Assembly (NCBI GenBank): GCA_964304625.1
Contig: OZ199839.1
Coordinates: 5,952,001 to 6,016,000, forward strand
Reading direction: 5' to 3'
Origin: Kudoa neothunni
Lineage: Eukaryota; Cnidaria
Length of the DNA: 64,000 bases
The notes under the pieces were generated by a model. It was not told the origin of the DNA and ran no database searches. It saw only the letters and a program-made list of their open reading frames with translations. Shown piece after piece: positions 25,327 to 38,189 of the stretch; positions within the stretch are counted from its first letter, which is position 1; the number at the start of each line of letters is the position of its first letter. A program made the position numbers and the translations under genes.

Positions 25327-28300
25327 TTCGAAAGTGGAAAAAATTTTGTCTTATTCCAGACAAACTTCCAGGTCGATCTGATCTAATAATAGTTTCACAT
25401 ACAAAACTAGTTCATTAAGTAGATGAAGTTTATATAAAAACCTTCGTATGCCCCAAGATTAAAATGAGGCGAAAAGTCGTCTGATAATTGTTTGAGCAAA
25501 ATATTTTAGCAATAATTTCCACGGGATAAAATATTGTTCAGTTTTACCAGTTAACTGTTCCATTTGATAGTTTTATCACAAGAAGTTCTTCGACTCAACT
25601 GTAGGAAATCCAAAACCAAGAAAATATTTTAGATTATTCCAAAAATTATGCTAATAATATATCTTATTTAATTTAAGAGTTGACAATAAATACAAGAATA
25701 ATAAATATCTTGATGGTGCCAATGATATTGATACGCTATTTCCTCTAATACTCAGGAACAGAACAACGATTAAAATTATCACTACCCTGAAACTAAAAAT
25801 CCCCACTTTTATTAGCTCTGAACTCTGAACAATAGCTTATACATGTAATGCAACATTTGAATATTATTTTTATCTTCCGAAAATTAAGTACCTTCACGAT
25901 TAAGGTGTATATTTGTTTATGTTCTCTAAAATACGATTATTGACTAGAAGATCTAAGGTAAAACAATTATCTTTTGATTTGAATATTAGCATATATAGAG
26001 CATATAGTTTGTTTCAAAAATATTCCAAGTTTATTTAGTAGAGACATTTTAATTAAATTTATGAAGAATTTTGATAGTTAATGAAGAAATATTCTTATCA
26101 TTTGAATTATGAGTCCCAATGTAAAAAACACATAGCTTAACTAATTGATTAATTACTCGTTATATTCAAACTCTTTGATTTAGAAACACTTAGTGGGTTA
26201 TAAAATTTTTTTAAAATACCTATGAATTTTTTAACTGCGGCGAACATTGATGGAAACATATTTTCTCAATTTTAATTTTTGGGAACAAAATTTTTCATAA
26301 TTGTAGTTTGGATTCAGTTTTATCTATAATTCTGTTCTTAATTCCATTGAATAAGTTTGAAAACTTAAAAAATGTTTGTTAATTTACACTGCATGAGATA
26401 AGACGTAGGGTTTATTTAGAGATTTTTATAATAAGAAATTTCTATAATTAAATAATAAATAAACATAAAATTTTGTCAAACTTTATTTTATCATGTTTTG
26501 GTTATTATGATGGCTTTATAGTTTTATTAATAATTCAAACATGAGTAAAATATACTAGGAAGTTTTTGAAAAACTTAGTTTTTATGTCAATTCTATCAAT
26601 TTAATCCAATTTATAAAATATTCATGCAATTTCTACACCGAAGAATTTCTAATACTCATTCGATATATATACATATATTTTAAAGTAATAATTTCTCGAT
26701 TGAATTGACCTTTGGAAATATTCTTACCTTGTTTGATTATTTAAGCTATTAATTTATTAATTGAATATAATTTTTTGAATTGAAATTTATTAAAATTCAT
26801 TTCTTAAATATTTAAATTAAAATATACATATATAAAATAATTAATGAATAACTTATTGAACGTGAAATATTGACCGAGTTGAGAATTATTTTTTTATAAC
26901 TGAATTTATAAAGTATGTTAGTAAATTAAAATATAATCCATGTAAGGTAACACCGTTAATTTACATATAAATACATCAAATTTTTTAATCTATTACGTAT
27001 TTAAGATTTCCAAATATAATTAATTGTATTTACAATAAAATACAAATTTTACAATTCGTTGTGTTATCAATAAACACTAATGTTCAAAATATTTCCCCGC
27101 AATTATTAAAAAATCATGTCTAAATAATGTTACACATTTACGTCGAGTACTAGAATGGTATGAACTTTTGTTGTGCCAATTTTTAAGCAATAATAAGATA
27201 AAAATCTATTAGATCTAATATTTTAGTTGTTGATGTGTGTGCATGAAATTTTTGTTCATAAGAAATCACCATAAATAACATTTTGCATTGCATTAGGAAT
27301 TCGGCGCGAAATATTTCAATCGTTTCTAAATGTCTTTATGAACATTTATCTCTTCATATATTCTTATATTTGGTTAAGATGAATTTACTAGATTCCAAAC
27401 TAATTTACTGCAAACTTAGTATGTTCATGGATTATTTAAATAATAAACAAGATAAATGACAATAATCATTATTAGTATCTTAGAATTTAATTTTTATCGC
27501 TTATAACTATTAGATTTCCATTCCATAAACAATTTGTCAAATTAAATTCTGATTTTAAACTAATAATTTTCCCTTGATATACGAAAATTTAAGAATTAAA
27601 TTTGAAATAACATTTTGTACATTTTACTTAATAATTATTGCTCAATATATGTAAGGAAATATTTTCTCAACGGATTGGGAATGACATTCGTAACAATATT
27701 TTGATTGGAAATATCATACTTTTTATTTTAATAAAAATATAAAAATCCTATAAAAAATTAAAGAATTCTGTTCGCTCATAGGTGTGACATTTAGGAAAAG
27801 CGGATAATTTTATATTGGCTTCTAAAGATAAATAACATAATTTATACATTTTATAATGGTTTTCTAGTAAAAGATTTTGAAAATATAAATGTTTCATAGT
27901 ATTGACATTTCGATATTATACTATATATCAATTCTGACCAAAAGTAGTCAATGTGACTCCACAAATCCCTTTAATATAGTTGAAAATTGCACACAAACAA
28001 TGTTGACTATATTTCTGTTAATAATCAAATTATTTTAAACAAATTTTGAACTATATTAATTTAAATCGATATAACTAAAATCTTTATTTATTTAATATAT
28101 TATCACGCACTTAAAAATTAAAGAAAAATAATTTCTCGTAAATTGACAACGTATCAAAACCAACCAGTAAAACATCATCTAGTCAACATATTTATATCGT
28201 TACTGAAATCAGGTTATAATGATTTATTTAAAACTTTTCAATTAAATATTTTACTTAATTCTATGCTTTACGAATAAATTCCATAACATGACGTGAGTAT

Positions 28301-29742
28301 CATTCCATGATCTAATTAATGTTGTGTTTGAAGAGAATTCGCGCAATATTTATTCGGATTAATTAAAAAAAACGTCATCAATTTTCGAGATATCATTTTG
28401 TCCATAAAATATTAAACAATCCAAAATATTATTATATATTTTATAAATAAATATAACTTTCATTAAAAAATATCCACAATATTGAAAATTTGAGACTATA
28501 AAATTTATGATTACATTTATTAGACGTTTATTTAAATCACATTTCCTATGTCATGAAAACCCTCTATATTAACAAGATTCTTTTGAAGGGATAATTAAAT
28601 AAGCTAAAATAATCCCAGCATCAACACAGGATCTAACGAAAACTGCATACAACTGCTTCAATAACAAGCCGCAGTCATAAAACTTCAATTTGTTATTCAA
28701 GAGAGTAATATCATAAAATATAAAATCCTTAGAAATAAAAAAATTATTATCATTTGGGCTTGTTAATACATAAAATAAAAGATTATATAATGAAATTATA
28801 AAGAAATCAGAAATTAGGAATATTTTTCTCGAATGAATCTAAGAAAAATGATGAGTTAATCTTTTGCGTGTACTTTCCAAGTGTCTTTTACATTAATTCA
28901 AAAATATTTTAAAAAGCTTTGTATTGTACATGGAGAACTATTTGAAATGTCGTAATTTTAAATGAAAACAAAATCTAAAGTATCACAAAAAACTAATTGC
29001 ATATTCTGAAGCAAATATTGGGTTTGAATTAGTTTAAAAAAGAAAAATGGAACTGGATTCGCTCGACGCAATGCTTTAAAAAATGTTGAATTTAATAAGC
29101 ATTTAGCGTAGTATTCATTTAAAAATGTGCCTATATCGAATAACTATAAGAAATTGTTCAAGAAACTTACGTATAACAGATGAGAATATGAAACGTTCCT
29201 TATACGCTTATCTTCATTTCATATTCCTCTTCATTCTTATTTAAAAACCTAGTAAAAACTAAATTAAATATCTGGTGTTGTTTTTAAATTAACTTAGGTG
29301 AATTGATCCATTATTTTGAACTACATTTTATACATTATAATTCAGATGCTTTCACTAAATATAATTATTTAGGATTAAATTATTTCATTTAAAAAATTTG
29401 TTATACCCAGAGCTTAGTATGGCACGATAAAAATTGTGGCTCATGCTCGAAAAATATAAATAAATAAAACGAATTATATTTTACAAACGATATTAAAAAA
29501 TAAAATAGATTAGTAGCAAAATTCAACGTTTTCGGCATTAATATATACAATCGAAAATAAACTTAACTAAAATTAAAAAAACATAATTTTTTAAAATGTA
29601 TAGACAGTTCTAATTTTAGTCATGTATTCAGTTGTCAACCTACGTCCTCATCCTTATCCTTATAAAGGAAAAATTATAATATATATGAAATAGTGTACTA
29701 TGCACATTGTATCATTGTGATATGCATAAATTAAGGCCTTTC
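24311..29742. other. K3-K4 spacer: no gene
   Basis: AT-rich spacer. Its first part continues the K4 downstream sequence (24311-24480 to 31935-32080). Its middle resembles the K1-K2 spacer. Its last 1.2 kb (28680-29914) is nearly identical to the K5 upstream region (32860-34099). No supported coding frame or RNA gene was seen. Confidence 0.55.
25295..25321. repeat. (AT)n microsatellite
   Basis: An uninterrupted alternating AT run of about 27 bases within the K3-K4 spacer. Confidence 0.8.
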
Positions 29743-29783
29743 TCACGTAATACAATCGTCATTTTATTGTCGGCTATACAAAA
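29743..29783 (+). promoter_or_regulatory. Class A promoter of K4
   Basis: TCACGTAAT (29743-29751) followed 32 bases later by TATACAAAA (29775-29783) and CCCAATCAATTGGG. Same order and spacing as in K5, about 140 bases before the ATG. Confidence 0.45.
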
Positions 29784-29914
29784 TCTCTAATTCCCCCAAT
29801 CAATTGGGTTTAAAAAACTCCGTGAATAAAGATTAATCCTAAATCTTAATGTAATTCTCGACTGTTATTCATGTTGAATACTTATTAAAAGTTCTGCTAT
29901 TAAAAATAATCAGT

Positions 29915-31277
29915 ATGTTGGTATTTTCAATCCTCTTCCTATTCTTAGCATCAGTTTCTACGGGTATTTTTTCGTTAATGTAAAATAACTAGATTTCTTG
30001 GTTAGAAAGAGCGTTGCCCAGTTACGATAAGGATGAAGGTCTAGCCCCAGTTTGGATGAATGCCGCAGAACAAGCCAAGGCTGTAGTTGAAAGATGGTAC
30101 GTTGATAAAATTGATGCTACCTGCAAACCTTTCAATTATCTTGGATCCCTCGGAAATTTTAATAATTTTGTCTCAAGAGCTGCTTGCAATAATCACCGTA
30201 TAAATAAAATTCTCAAACATTCTGTAATACTAATTTAGTTCGATTCACACCAGAAGAAAAGGCTGGTGCATGTGCAGAGCAAAAACATGAAGGATCGTGT
30301 GAGCTGTCAGGTGATAAAGCTTTGACCAGGTGGTACTTCAGTACGAGTGCTGTTAATAGTAAAGAAAATGCCTGCCACGAATTTAAATATAAAGGATGCG
30401 GTGGAAACGCGAACAACTTCAAATCTGAGAAGGAATGCAAACAAGCTTGTCAAAGTAAATCCATTTTTAATTAATTAAAAAAGGAGAATAAAATACTGAT
30501 ATAATTAATTAAATTTCATATTAAACAGACACTGAAAACGGAGGTATAACTGGTACTCTTTCAGCTGACAAACTGACACCTTTTCCAAACGAATTCGACT
30601 GCACTTTTAGGGCTGAAGTGAAAACCGCAACTCCAAAAATGGGAATTGTTCCCCATAAAGATGGAGATAGATGTGTTTATGCTGCTGTTGGAAGTGAAGC
30701 TAAGAGGGGATTTTTCAATGATTTGCCATATTGCGTAAAATCATGCGTTAGTAATATAACGATGGTTGAGACTTCATTATTAACCATCTGTAGAAAATCT
30801 GAAACCAGCATGTAAAGCTGATGGTCCGCATCAAATACCCTCGGCATCGGAAGTTACAAGTGGTGTACATACATACTATTACTTTAATAAAACGAAAGCT
30901 CTATGTTTGCCTTTCATGTCAAAAGCACCAGAGGGGGATACTAAGATTGATAATGGAGAATTGAATATATTCAGTTCTGTTGAGTTATGTGCAAGTTACT
31001 GCCCTGCAAGTACGTAAAATTTACGATAATATATTGATATATTTATCTAGTTGGTCATATCGGTCAATTAACAGCTGTTGAAGCTTGTACTCTTCCTAAA
31101 GCAGGCGAAAAAACTGCCACCGACAATTATAAGCTATCAAGACACTATTATGATTATAAGGAAACTGGGGATGATAAATGCAAGGCATTTGATTTCAACG
31201 GTAAAGATTTGAACCTTAATAACTTTGCAAGCAAGACCGATTGCGAAGCAATTTGCAAAACACCTTTGACACCATAG
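29915..31277 (+). CDS. K4: secreted five-module Kunitz-type protein
   Basis: Exons 29915-29963, 30006-30197, 30239-30454, 30529-30750, 30794-31009 and 31051-31277; 373 residues. Signal peptide MLVFSILFLFLA. Module 1 has two Cys. Module 2 has six Cys with Glu at P1; the stretch after WYF (STSAVNSKENA) differs from every other copy. Modules 3-5 have four Cys. Exon 5 differs from K2/K3 at only a couple of bases over the conversion block. The class A promoter and upstream 1.2 kb are shared with K5, while the 3' flank is shared with K3. The function is inferred as a secreted Kunitz inhibitor or Kunitz-fold effector. Confidence 0.9.
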
Positions 31278-33924
31278 CAGTCCTTGACTTGGATTCCATA
31301 CTCTATGTGATAAGAAATTAAATTCACATTAGTATCAAAATTAAATTTTGATTTTTATGAACAATAAACAAATGTATTTTTTACCCCTTAATTATTAGGA
31401 TAAATATTTAAGTCACATAAACACTAACTTATCCTCACAGATTTTGATATACTAATGTTAATAAATAAGGATTTTTAACAAAATTAAATCGCAAAAAGTA
31501 TTGTTTATACGTTTTATATTGTTGTAATATTGAATGAGGCAAATCTCCTCTGCTTTTTATTTAACCCTCAATGGAGACACTCATTCTTGGCTGGTGTAAC
31601 TTGTCTCATGATTCGATTTTTCCGAACCTATTACTGTCGCAATATTATATATCTGATGATCACAGAATGTATTTTAATTTATATGAAGAATAATTTATAA
31701 TAATAATAATAATCTAACAAAAACTGAGATATATTTTAACGATTAAGACAACTTCAACATCCCACTCATGGATTCTGTCTGTAATCATTTAATTCTCAGA
31801 TAATGTTTATTATTCGATTTCAATTATATTAAGATATCAAAAAAGAATCATAATAAAGGATAGTTTTTATTTATCAAAAATTATCGATAATCATAACTCT
31901 CAAATAAATTATGTTCTTATTATCAATATACTTTTCTAAAATTTTAATTGAGTTATTATTATTTTATTAATTGCAACCTGGACATTTCTCAATTAGTTTA
32001 TATGTTTAATTTATACCAATATTTCTGCGCATCATAATCGCAAAATGTCTCCTAGAAAGTAAATTTTAAAAATATAGTTAATATATCTATGAAAATTTTA
32101 ATTCAAGTAAATCTATCTGGATTGTATGATTTATATCCAATAAAGAAGAAAATTTTAAAAAATTTCAATAGAAAGATTTCGACACTAAAATCACGAGACT
32201 TTTTGACAAAATTTAATAACATTTCCTTAATTTAACTCTATGTTACATGTGTTTTAACAAAGTTTGTTCGTAGGAATAATCATCAAACTTAAGCTCTAGA
32301 AAATCGTATTTTACCTTGGACGAGCGCGCATAAAACTGGATATTACGTAAAAACTTTTTATTGCGTGGTTATTTTCTGGTCCCAAAAACCTACGCAATAA
32401 CCAATCTCGACTGTATATCACAAATATTATTGATTTTCTTCCAAAAGCATATTAACTAAGAATGAATTCACATAAACATTTAATATTGTAGACGAAATTT
32501 ATAAATTTACAGTTTTATATGGTTAATTAAATTTTTGATAAAGTCGCTGTGGATTTATAAAATGATTTCAATGGAACTCTTTATAAGTTTTTATTCGATA
32601 TAGTTTATTTCAATGATATTTTTCTTGAATACGTCACATACAGTATAAAAGCATGTTTTTATCTTTATCATTTTAATTCTATGTACAAATTAAATTTTGT
32701 GATTTCATCTATAGTTCTTAGCTTCTACATTAAAAACATTACTTAACATCAATTAAATATTGTACTTCATGTATTATTACATTCTTTTGATGTTAAAAAT
32801 CTTTTATTACAATAATCAATGATTCCGTTAAAAAATAATTCAAGAATATAGAGATCATAAAACTTCATTTTGTTATTCAAGAGAGTAATATCATAAAATA
32901 TAAATCCTAAGAAATAAAAAAATTATTATCATTTGGGTTGTTTAATACATGAAATAAAAGATTATATAATGAAATTATAAAGAAATCAGAAATTAGGAAT
33001 ATTTTTCTCGAATGAATCAAGGAAGAATAATGAGTTAATCTTTTGCGTGTACTTTCCAAGTGTCTTTTACATTAAGTCAAAAATATTTTAAAAAGCTTTG
33101 TATTGTACATGGAGAAATATTTGAAATGTCGTATTTTTAAATGAAAACAAAATCTAAAGTATCACAAAAACTAATTGCGCATATTCTGAAGCAAATATTA
33201 AGTTTTAATTAGCTTAAAAAAGAAAAATGGAACTGGATTCTCTCGACGCAATGCTTTAAACAATGTTGAATTTAATAAGCATTTAGCGCAGTATTCATTT
33301 AAGAATGTGCCTATATCGAATAACTATAAGAAATTGTTCAAGATACTTACGTATAACAGATGAGAATATGAAACGTTCCTTAATTTTTTTGCTTCATTTT
33401 ATTTTCCTCTTTATTCTTATTTAAAAACCTGGAAAAACTAAATTAAATATCTGATGTTGTGTTTAAATTAACTTCGGCGAATTTATCCATTATTTTGAAC
33501 TACATTTTATACATTATAATTCAGATGCTTTCACTAAATATAATTATTTAGGATTAAATTATTTCATTTAAAAAATTTGTTGATACCCAGAGCTTAGTAT
33601 GGCACGATAAAAATTGTGGCTCATGCTCGAAAAATATAAATAAATAAAACAAATTATATTTTACAAACGATATTAAACAATAAAATGGATTAGTAGCAAA
33701 ATTCAACGTTTTCGGCATTAATATATACAATCGAAAATAAACTTAACTAAAATTAAAAAAACATAATTTTTTAAAATGTATAGACAGTTCTAATTTTAGT
33801 CATGTATTCAGTTGTCAACCTACGTCCTCATCCTTATCCTTATCCTTATAAAGGAAAGATTATTATATATATAATAATGTAGAAAGGGCATTATATCAAT
33901 GATATGTATAACTTATGACCCTGC
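31278..33924. other. K4-K5 spacer: no gene
   Basis: The shortest spacer in the array. Its first part matches the K3 3' flank (20972-21600, then 24311 onward). From about 32860 it is nearly identical to 28680-29914 upstream of K4. It looks like an internally deleted version of the K3-K4 spacer. No coding frame is supported. Confidence 0.6.
31363..31368 (+). terminator. Poly(A) signal of K4
   Basis: AATAAA, 86 bases after the K4 stop codon, the same place as in K3. Confidence 0.5.
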
Positions 33925-33965
33925 TTACGTAATACAATCTTCATTTTAGTGTCGGCTATATAAAA
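33925..33965 (+). promoter_or_regulatory. Class A promoter of K5
   Basis: TTACGTAAT (33925-33933), a full PAR/C-EBP-type bZIP half-palindrome pair, followed 32 bases later by TATATAAAA (33957-33965). The ATG is 142 bases downstream of the TATA box. This is the best-formed member of the four class A promoters. Confidence 0.5.
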
Positions 33966-34098
33966 TCTCTAATTCTCCCAATCAATTGAGTTTAAAAAAA
34001 CTACGTGAATAAAGATTATGTCTAAATCTGAATGTAATTTAACGACTGTTATTCGTGTTGAATACTTATTAAAAGTTCTGCTATTAAAAATAATCAGT

Positions 34099-35447
34099 AT
34101 GTTGGTTCTTTCAATTCTCCCTCTATTCTTAGCAACAATTTCTACGGGTATTTTCTTATTCGTGTAAAATAACTGAATATCACGGTTAAGAGAGAGCATT
34201 GCCTAGTTACGATAAGGATGAAGGTCTAGCCCCAGTTTGGATGAATGCCGCAGAACAAGCCAAGGCTGTAGTTGAAAGATGGTACGTTGATAAAACTGAC
34301 GCTACCTGCAAACCTTTCAATTATCTTGGATCCCTTGGAAATTTTAATAACTTTGTCTCAAGAGCTGCTTGCAATAATCACCGTACAAATAAAATTCTCA
34401 AACATCCCGTAATACCAATTTAGTTCGATTCACACCAGAGGAAAAGGCTGATGCATGTGCAGAGCCAAAACATGAAGGATCGTGTGAGCTGTCAGGTGAT
34501 AAAACTTTGACAAGGTGGCATTTCAAAGATAATATTTGCCACGAATTTAAATATAAAGGATGTGGTGGAAACGCAAACAACTTCGAAACTGTGACAGAGT
34601 GCAAGCAGGTTTGTCAAAGTAAATCCATTTTTTAAGTAATAAGAAAAGGATAACAAAATATTAATATAATTAATTAAATTTCATATTAAATAGACACGGA
34701 AAATGGAAAAATGGAAGCTAGTTCCCCGGCTGAAAAAATCACACCTGTTCCAAACGAATTCGACTGCACTTTTAGAGCTGAAGTGAAAACCGCAACTCCA
34801 AAAATGGGGATTGTTCCCCATAAAGATGGAGATAGATGTGTTTATGCTGCCGTTGGAAATGAAGCTAAGAGGGGATTTTTCAAGAATTTACCATCATGCG
34901 TAAAAACTTGCGTTAGTAATATAATGATGGTTGAAACTTCATTACTAACCATCTGTAGAAAATCTGAAACCAGCATGTAAAGCTGATGGTCCGCATCAAA
35001 TACCCTCGGAATCGGAAGTTACAAGTGGTGTACATACATATTACTATTTCAAAAAATCTGAATCCGTATGCATGCCTTTCATGTCAATAGCACCAGACTT
35101 GAAAACTAAAATTGATGATGGTGCATTAAATATATTTAGTTCGGCTGAATTATGCGCAAGCTATTGCCCTGCAAGTATAACAATTTACAATAATACGTTC
35201 ATATTTTTCATTAGCTGGTCATATCGGCCAATTAAAAGCTGTTGAAGCTTGCAGTCTTCAAAAAGCTGGTGAATCAACTTCGACTGATAAATACAAGATA
35301 GAAAGATATCACTACAACCATGCCGAAACAAATCCTGATCAAAAATGCAAGAAATTTGATTTTAACGGAAGGGAAATGAATTTGAATAATTTTGAGACTA
35401 AACAAATTTGTGACGCAATTTGCAAAGATCCACTGACCAGTGCATAA
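34099..35447 (+). CDS. K5: secreted five-module Kunitz-type protein
   Basis: Exons 34099-34147, 34191-34382, 34424-34618, 34694-34915, 34959-35174 and 35215-35447; 368 residues. Signal peptide [12 protein letters not shown]. Module 1 has two Cys. Module 2 has six Cys with Glu at P1 and, like K1, the short 17-residue Cys2-Cys3 segment (RWHFKDNIC). Modules 3-5 have four Cys. Module 4 reads [10 protein letters not shown], as in K1, whereas K2-K4 read NKTKALCLPF there. The gene is therefore a mosaic of K1-like and K2/K6-like exons. The upstream 1.2 kb is shared with K4 and the downstream spacer with K2. Confidence 0.9.
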
Positions 35448-36661
35448 TCCTGGATTAGGCACATATTCAACATGACTAATATTTTAAATCCATTAGTACT
35501 TTTATTCTCTTAATACATATATATTTATTTACCATATTCTTTTAATTATATATAAAATCTATTGTTTTATAGTTGTAAATAAATTTCATATTTATAAAGT
35601 TCAAAAGCTAGGGATTTAGGTTATTTTAAAAAATATTTATATACATTTAAAGAAGTATACAGACAAGTTTTTGCAATATGTTTTCAATCAATATTTAAAT
35701 AGCTTATTTAAATTAGTAAGACGATTTAACATTATTAAAAGCCCCATGCAGTGAATAAATTACATGATTGTCTGTATTATAAATATGTAATTGAAATATA
35801 ATAATAAAAAATATTTTGATTTAGGGGAATAAAAACAATATAAACGAATTATAATATTTAATCGCATTTTATTTTAATCATGTATATAGATAAAGATTAA
35901 AGTAAGCTTTTCTTAGATGTATCAATATTTGACTCAGAGAGAAAATAGCGCCATATACTATTTTATTTTGTTAATTAATACAAAACTTTATATCATATGC
36001 TAATTTATCCACTAAGATGTATAAATCTCAATAAATAATATAGAAATGCCAACGATTATAAAAAAAAATTGATAACATGACGAAAAATATTAATTCCTAT
36101 ATTTTGGATCAAATGCATTTTAGAAAAAATTTTAATATAAAAATATAATTATTTAAGTTGAACTTTGATTAACGTTAAGTCGTCAAAAAATATATGTAGA
36201 ATTACTAATTTCCAGGAAAAATGTCACGAATATTATTCGCACGCATTATTCGCACATAATTCAAAGTTAATTTCTAATTTATGACTAAAATTTGTATATG
36301 TTATTTAATTTATTAAACTTCCATAGCATTGCCCGAATTCGACATCCATATGTTATAAAAATATTTATATGAACCATTGAGAAATGGATAAGTGCCATTA
36401 TTATTATAATCTTAATTACCTAGATAAAATCTTTCTGTAAAAATTATTAATTGTTAAATATGAAATAAATTATATTGGTTCTCTAAATTTATAATGAACA
36501 TATATTTTGAGCTTATAAAAATGGATTAAAATATGATAAACACTAATTACTTTTTCAAATGTTAAAAATAAATAATTTCGCAAATTACATAAGATATTAT
36601 ATTTCTAGGTTACATAGAAAACATTATAGAACAATATTATTTATACGCCATAAAAGTTTAA
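35448..36661. other. K5-K6 spacer, first part: no gene
   Basis: AT-rich, homologous to the spacer downstream of K2 (from 13869). An AATAAA occurs at 35578-35583, a possible poly(A) signal for K5. No coding frame is supported. Confidence 0.5.
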
Positions 36662-38189
36662 TTAACCCTCGAAGGACGATGCCCCTGAAAATCACGTAGG
36701 GGACGGAATGGGTCCACATAGACTTCAGAAATTATAGCTGATTTTTTTTAATAAATTACGCATACTTAACCAATACATATTGAAATTTTATGTTATGCAG
36801 TAAAAAAATGTATAACATTTATAAAATTGGAAAAAAATCGAATAAATCCATTGGAAAACTATTATAGATCTTCGATGTGTAATGAAGATTTTGAGTGAGT
36901 ATGTAACATTTGTTATAGTAGATTTTTATTTAGGATGTTATAAAACGTGATGATATAATTTTAGGAACAGTCTTCGCTACGAAATCAATGACAACATATC
37001 GTTCGATTCTGATGCATGATACCCGGGATGCATGATACCCGGAAAAACTCATAATCTCTCTCTAATAAAGTAAATTAAATTCGCACAACAATTAATCTTT
37101 TCATTTTATTCTCTGATGACTGTAAAAATGAAATTAAAAAGTATCTAACGACATTATTTCAATTCTTATTCTCCTAATAATAATTGGATGTTAATATCTC
37201 ATAATAGTCGTTTTAATGTTATAAGCTACATTATGTTGTAAATCAAACAGTTCAAAACTTACAAAAATATTCCAGTAAGTATTTTTTTATTAAAACGTGT
37301 GATAATAGAACGGTAGTGGAGAAATTTTATTTTGTTTACTTGCTTGGTTAGTAACAAACATTAAGAAAATTGAGCAAATGTTCAAACATAACTTATTAGT
37401 GTAGAATAATATCTTTTAATGAATATATCTGAGAAGAAAATTCTGAAAGAACCGATAACATATTCAATGTTTCTCACATTTCTCATAAGACCCTGAGTAG
37501 CATTAATAATGTTGTGTGCTCTAGTCTTTACTTCATCTCGAGGTTTACCATCCCATTAAAAACCAGATTTTTCTTTTGTAACAGGACCTGAATTTTGGAT
37601 GCAATCAATACCATCAATCTCAACATCACTCTGAGAATCAATACATTCCAATAAATCCTCACAGCTAGAAGCATCTGACAAATTTCCTTCTTACTAAATG
37701 TCGCTTACGGTAATTTATTTATTATCAACATGGTCATCCAATAAATATTCTGAATTATTACTATACATTATTAAATCAAAATAAATACAAATAAAGTTAA
37801 AATTATCAAATTACAAATACTTGAATATTTTCAAAAAAATTAAGCCTGCACGCTAACAAAGAATAATCCTATAAAATATAGATTACTATCGCCTAGATGG
37901 ATGAAAAAACGTAATTATGCCAATATTCCTTAAATTAATAATCCCAGAATAGTTCATTCATTTCCATATAATTATCTGAATTGATATATTACATAAATTA
38001 AGAGTTACAAATAATTATTTTTGATGTTCATTTAAAACGTTAAACATTTCAAGTCATATATGAGAAAATTTTCCTTTTGATATTTAAACGTAATTAAAAA
38101 GTATCTCTTGAACTAGTTACATAAAGTCAATAAAAAGTAAAACTCATAAATGTGTGTCGTGGGGTCCACGCGGATCCCGGGAGTATTAA
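36662..38189. mobile_element. piggyBac-like element flanked by TTAA
   Basis: TTAA is present at both ends (36662-36665 and 38186-38189). The left end reads TTAACCCTCGAAGGACGATG, with a CCCT start typical of piggyBac. The right end carries GGGGTCCACGCGGATCCCGG. The homologous K2-K3 spacer has an uninterrupted site at 15168-15171, where flanks 'ttaattaagcg' match the two sides of this insertion joined at one TTAA. A degraded transposase N-terminal part lies inside on the minus strand. The terminal repeats match each other poorly, so the element is old or partly deleted. Confidence 0.65.
37390..37785 (-). pseudogene. piggyBac-like transposase remnant (N-terminal part)
   Basis: The minus-strand translation from about 37785 down to 37390 gives an acidic N-terminal stretch (LLECIDSQSDVEIDG). 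This is followed by a W-containing block with KTRAHNII and then RNVRNIEYVIGSFRIFFSD, resembling the start of the piggyBac transposase domain (R-N-I-x(n)-F-x-LFF-x-D). Several stop codons interrupt it, and the catalytic part of the family is absent. It is non-functional. The assignment rests on pattern memory and on the TTAA ends. Confidence 0.5.
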
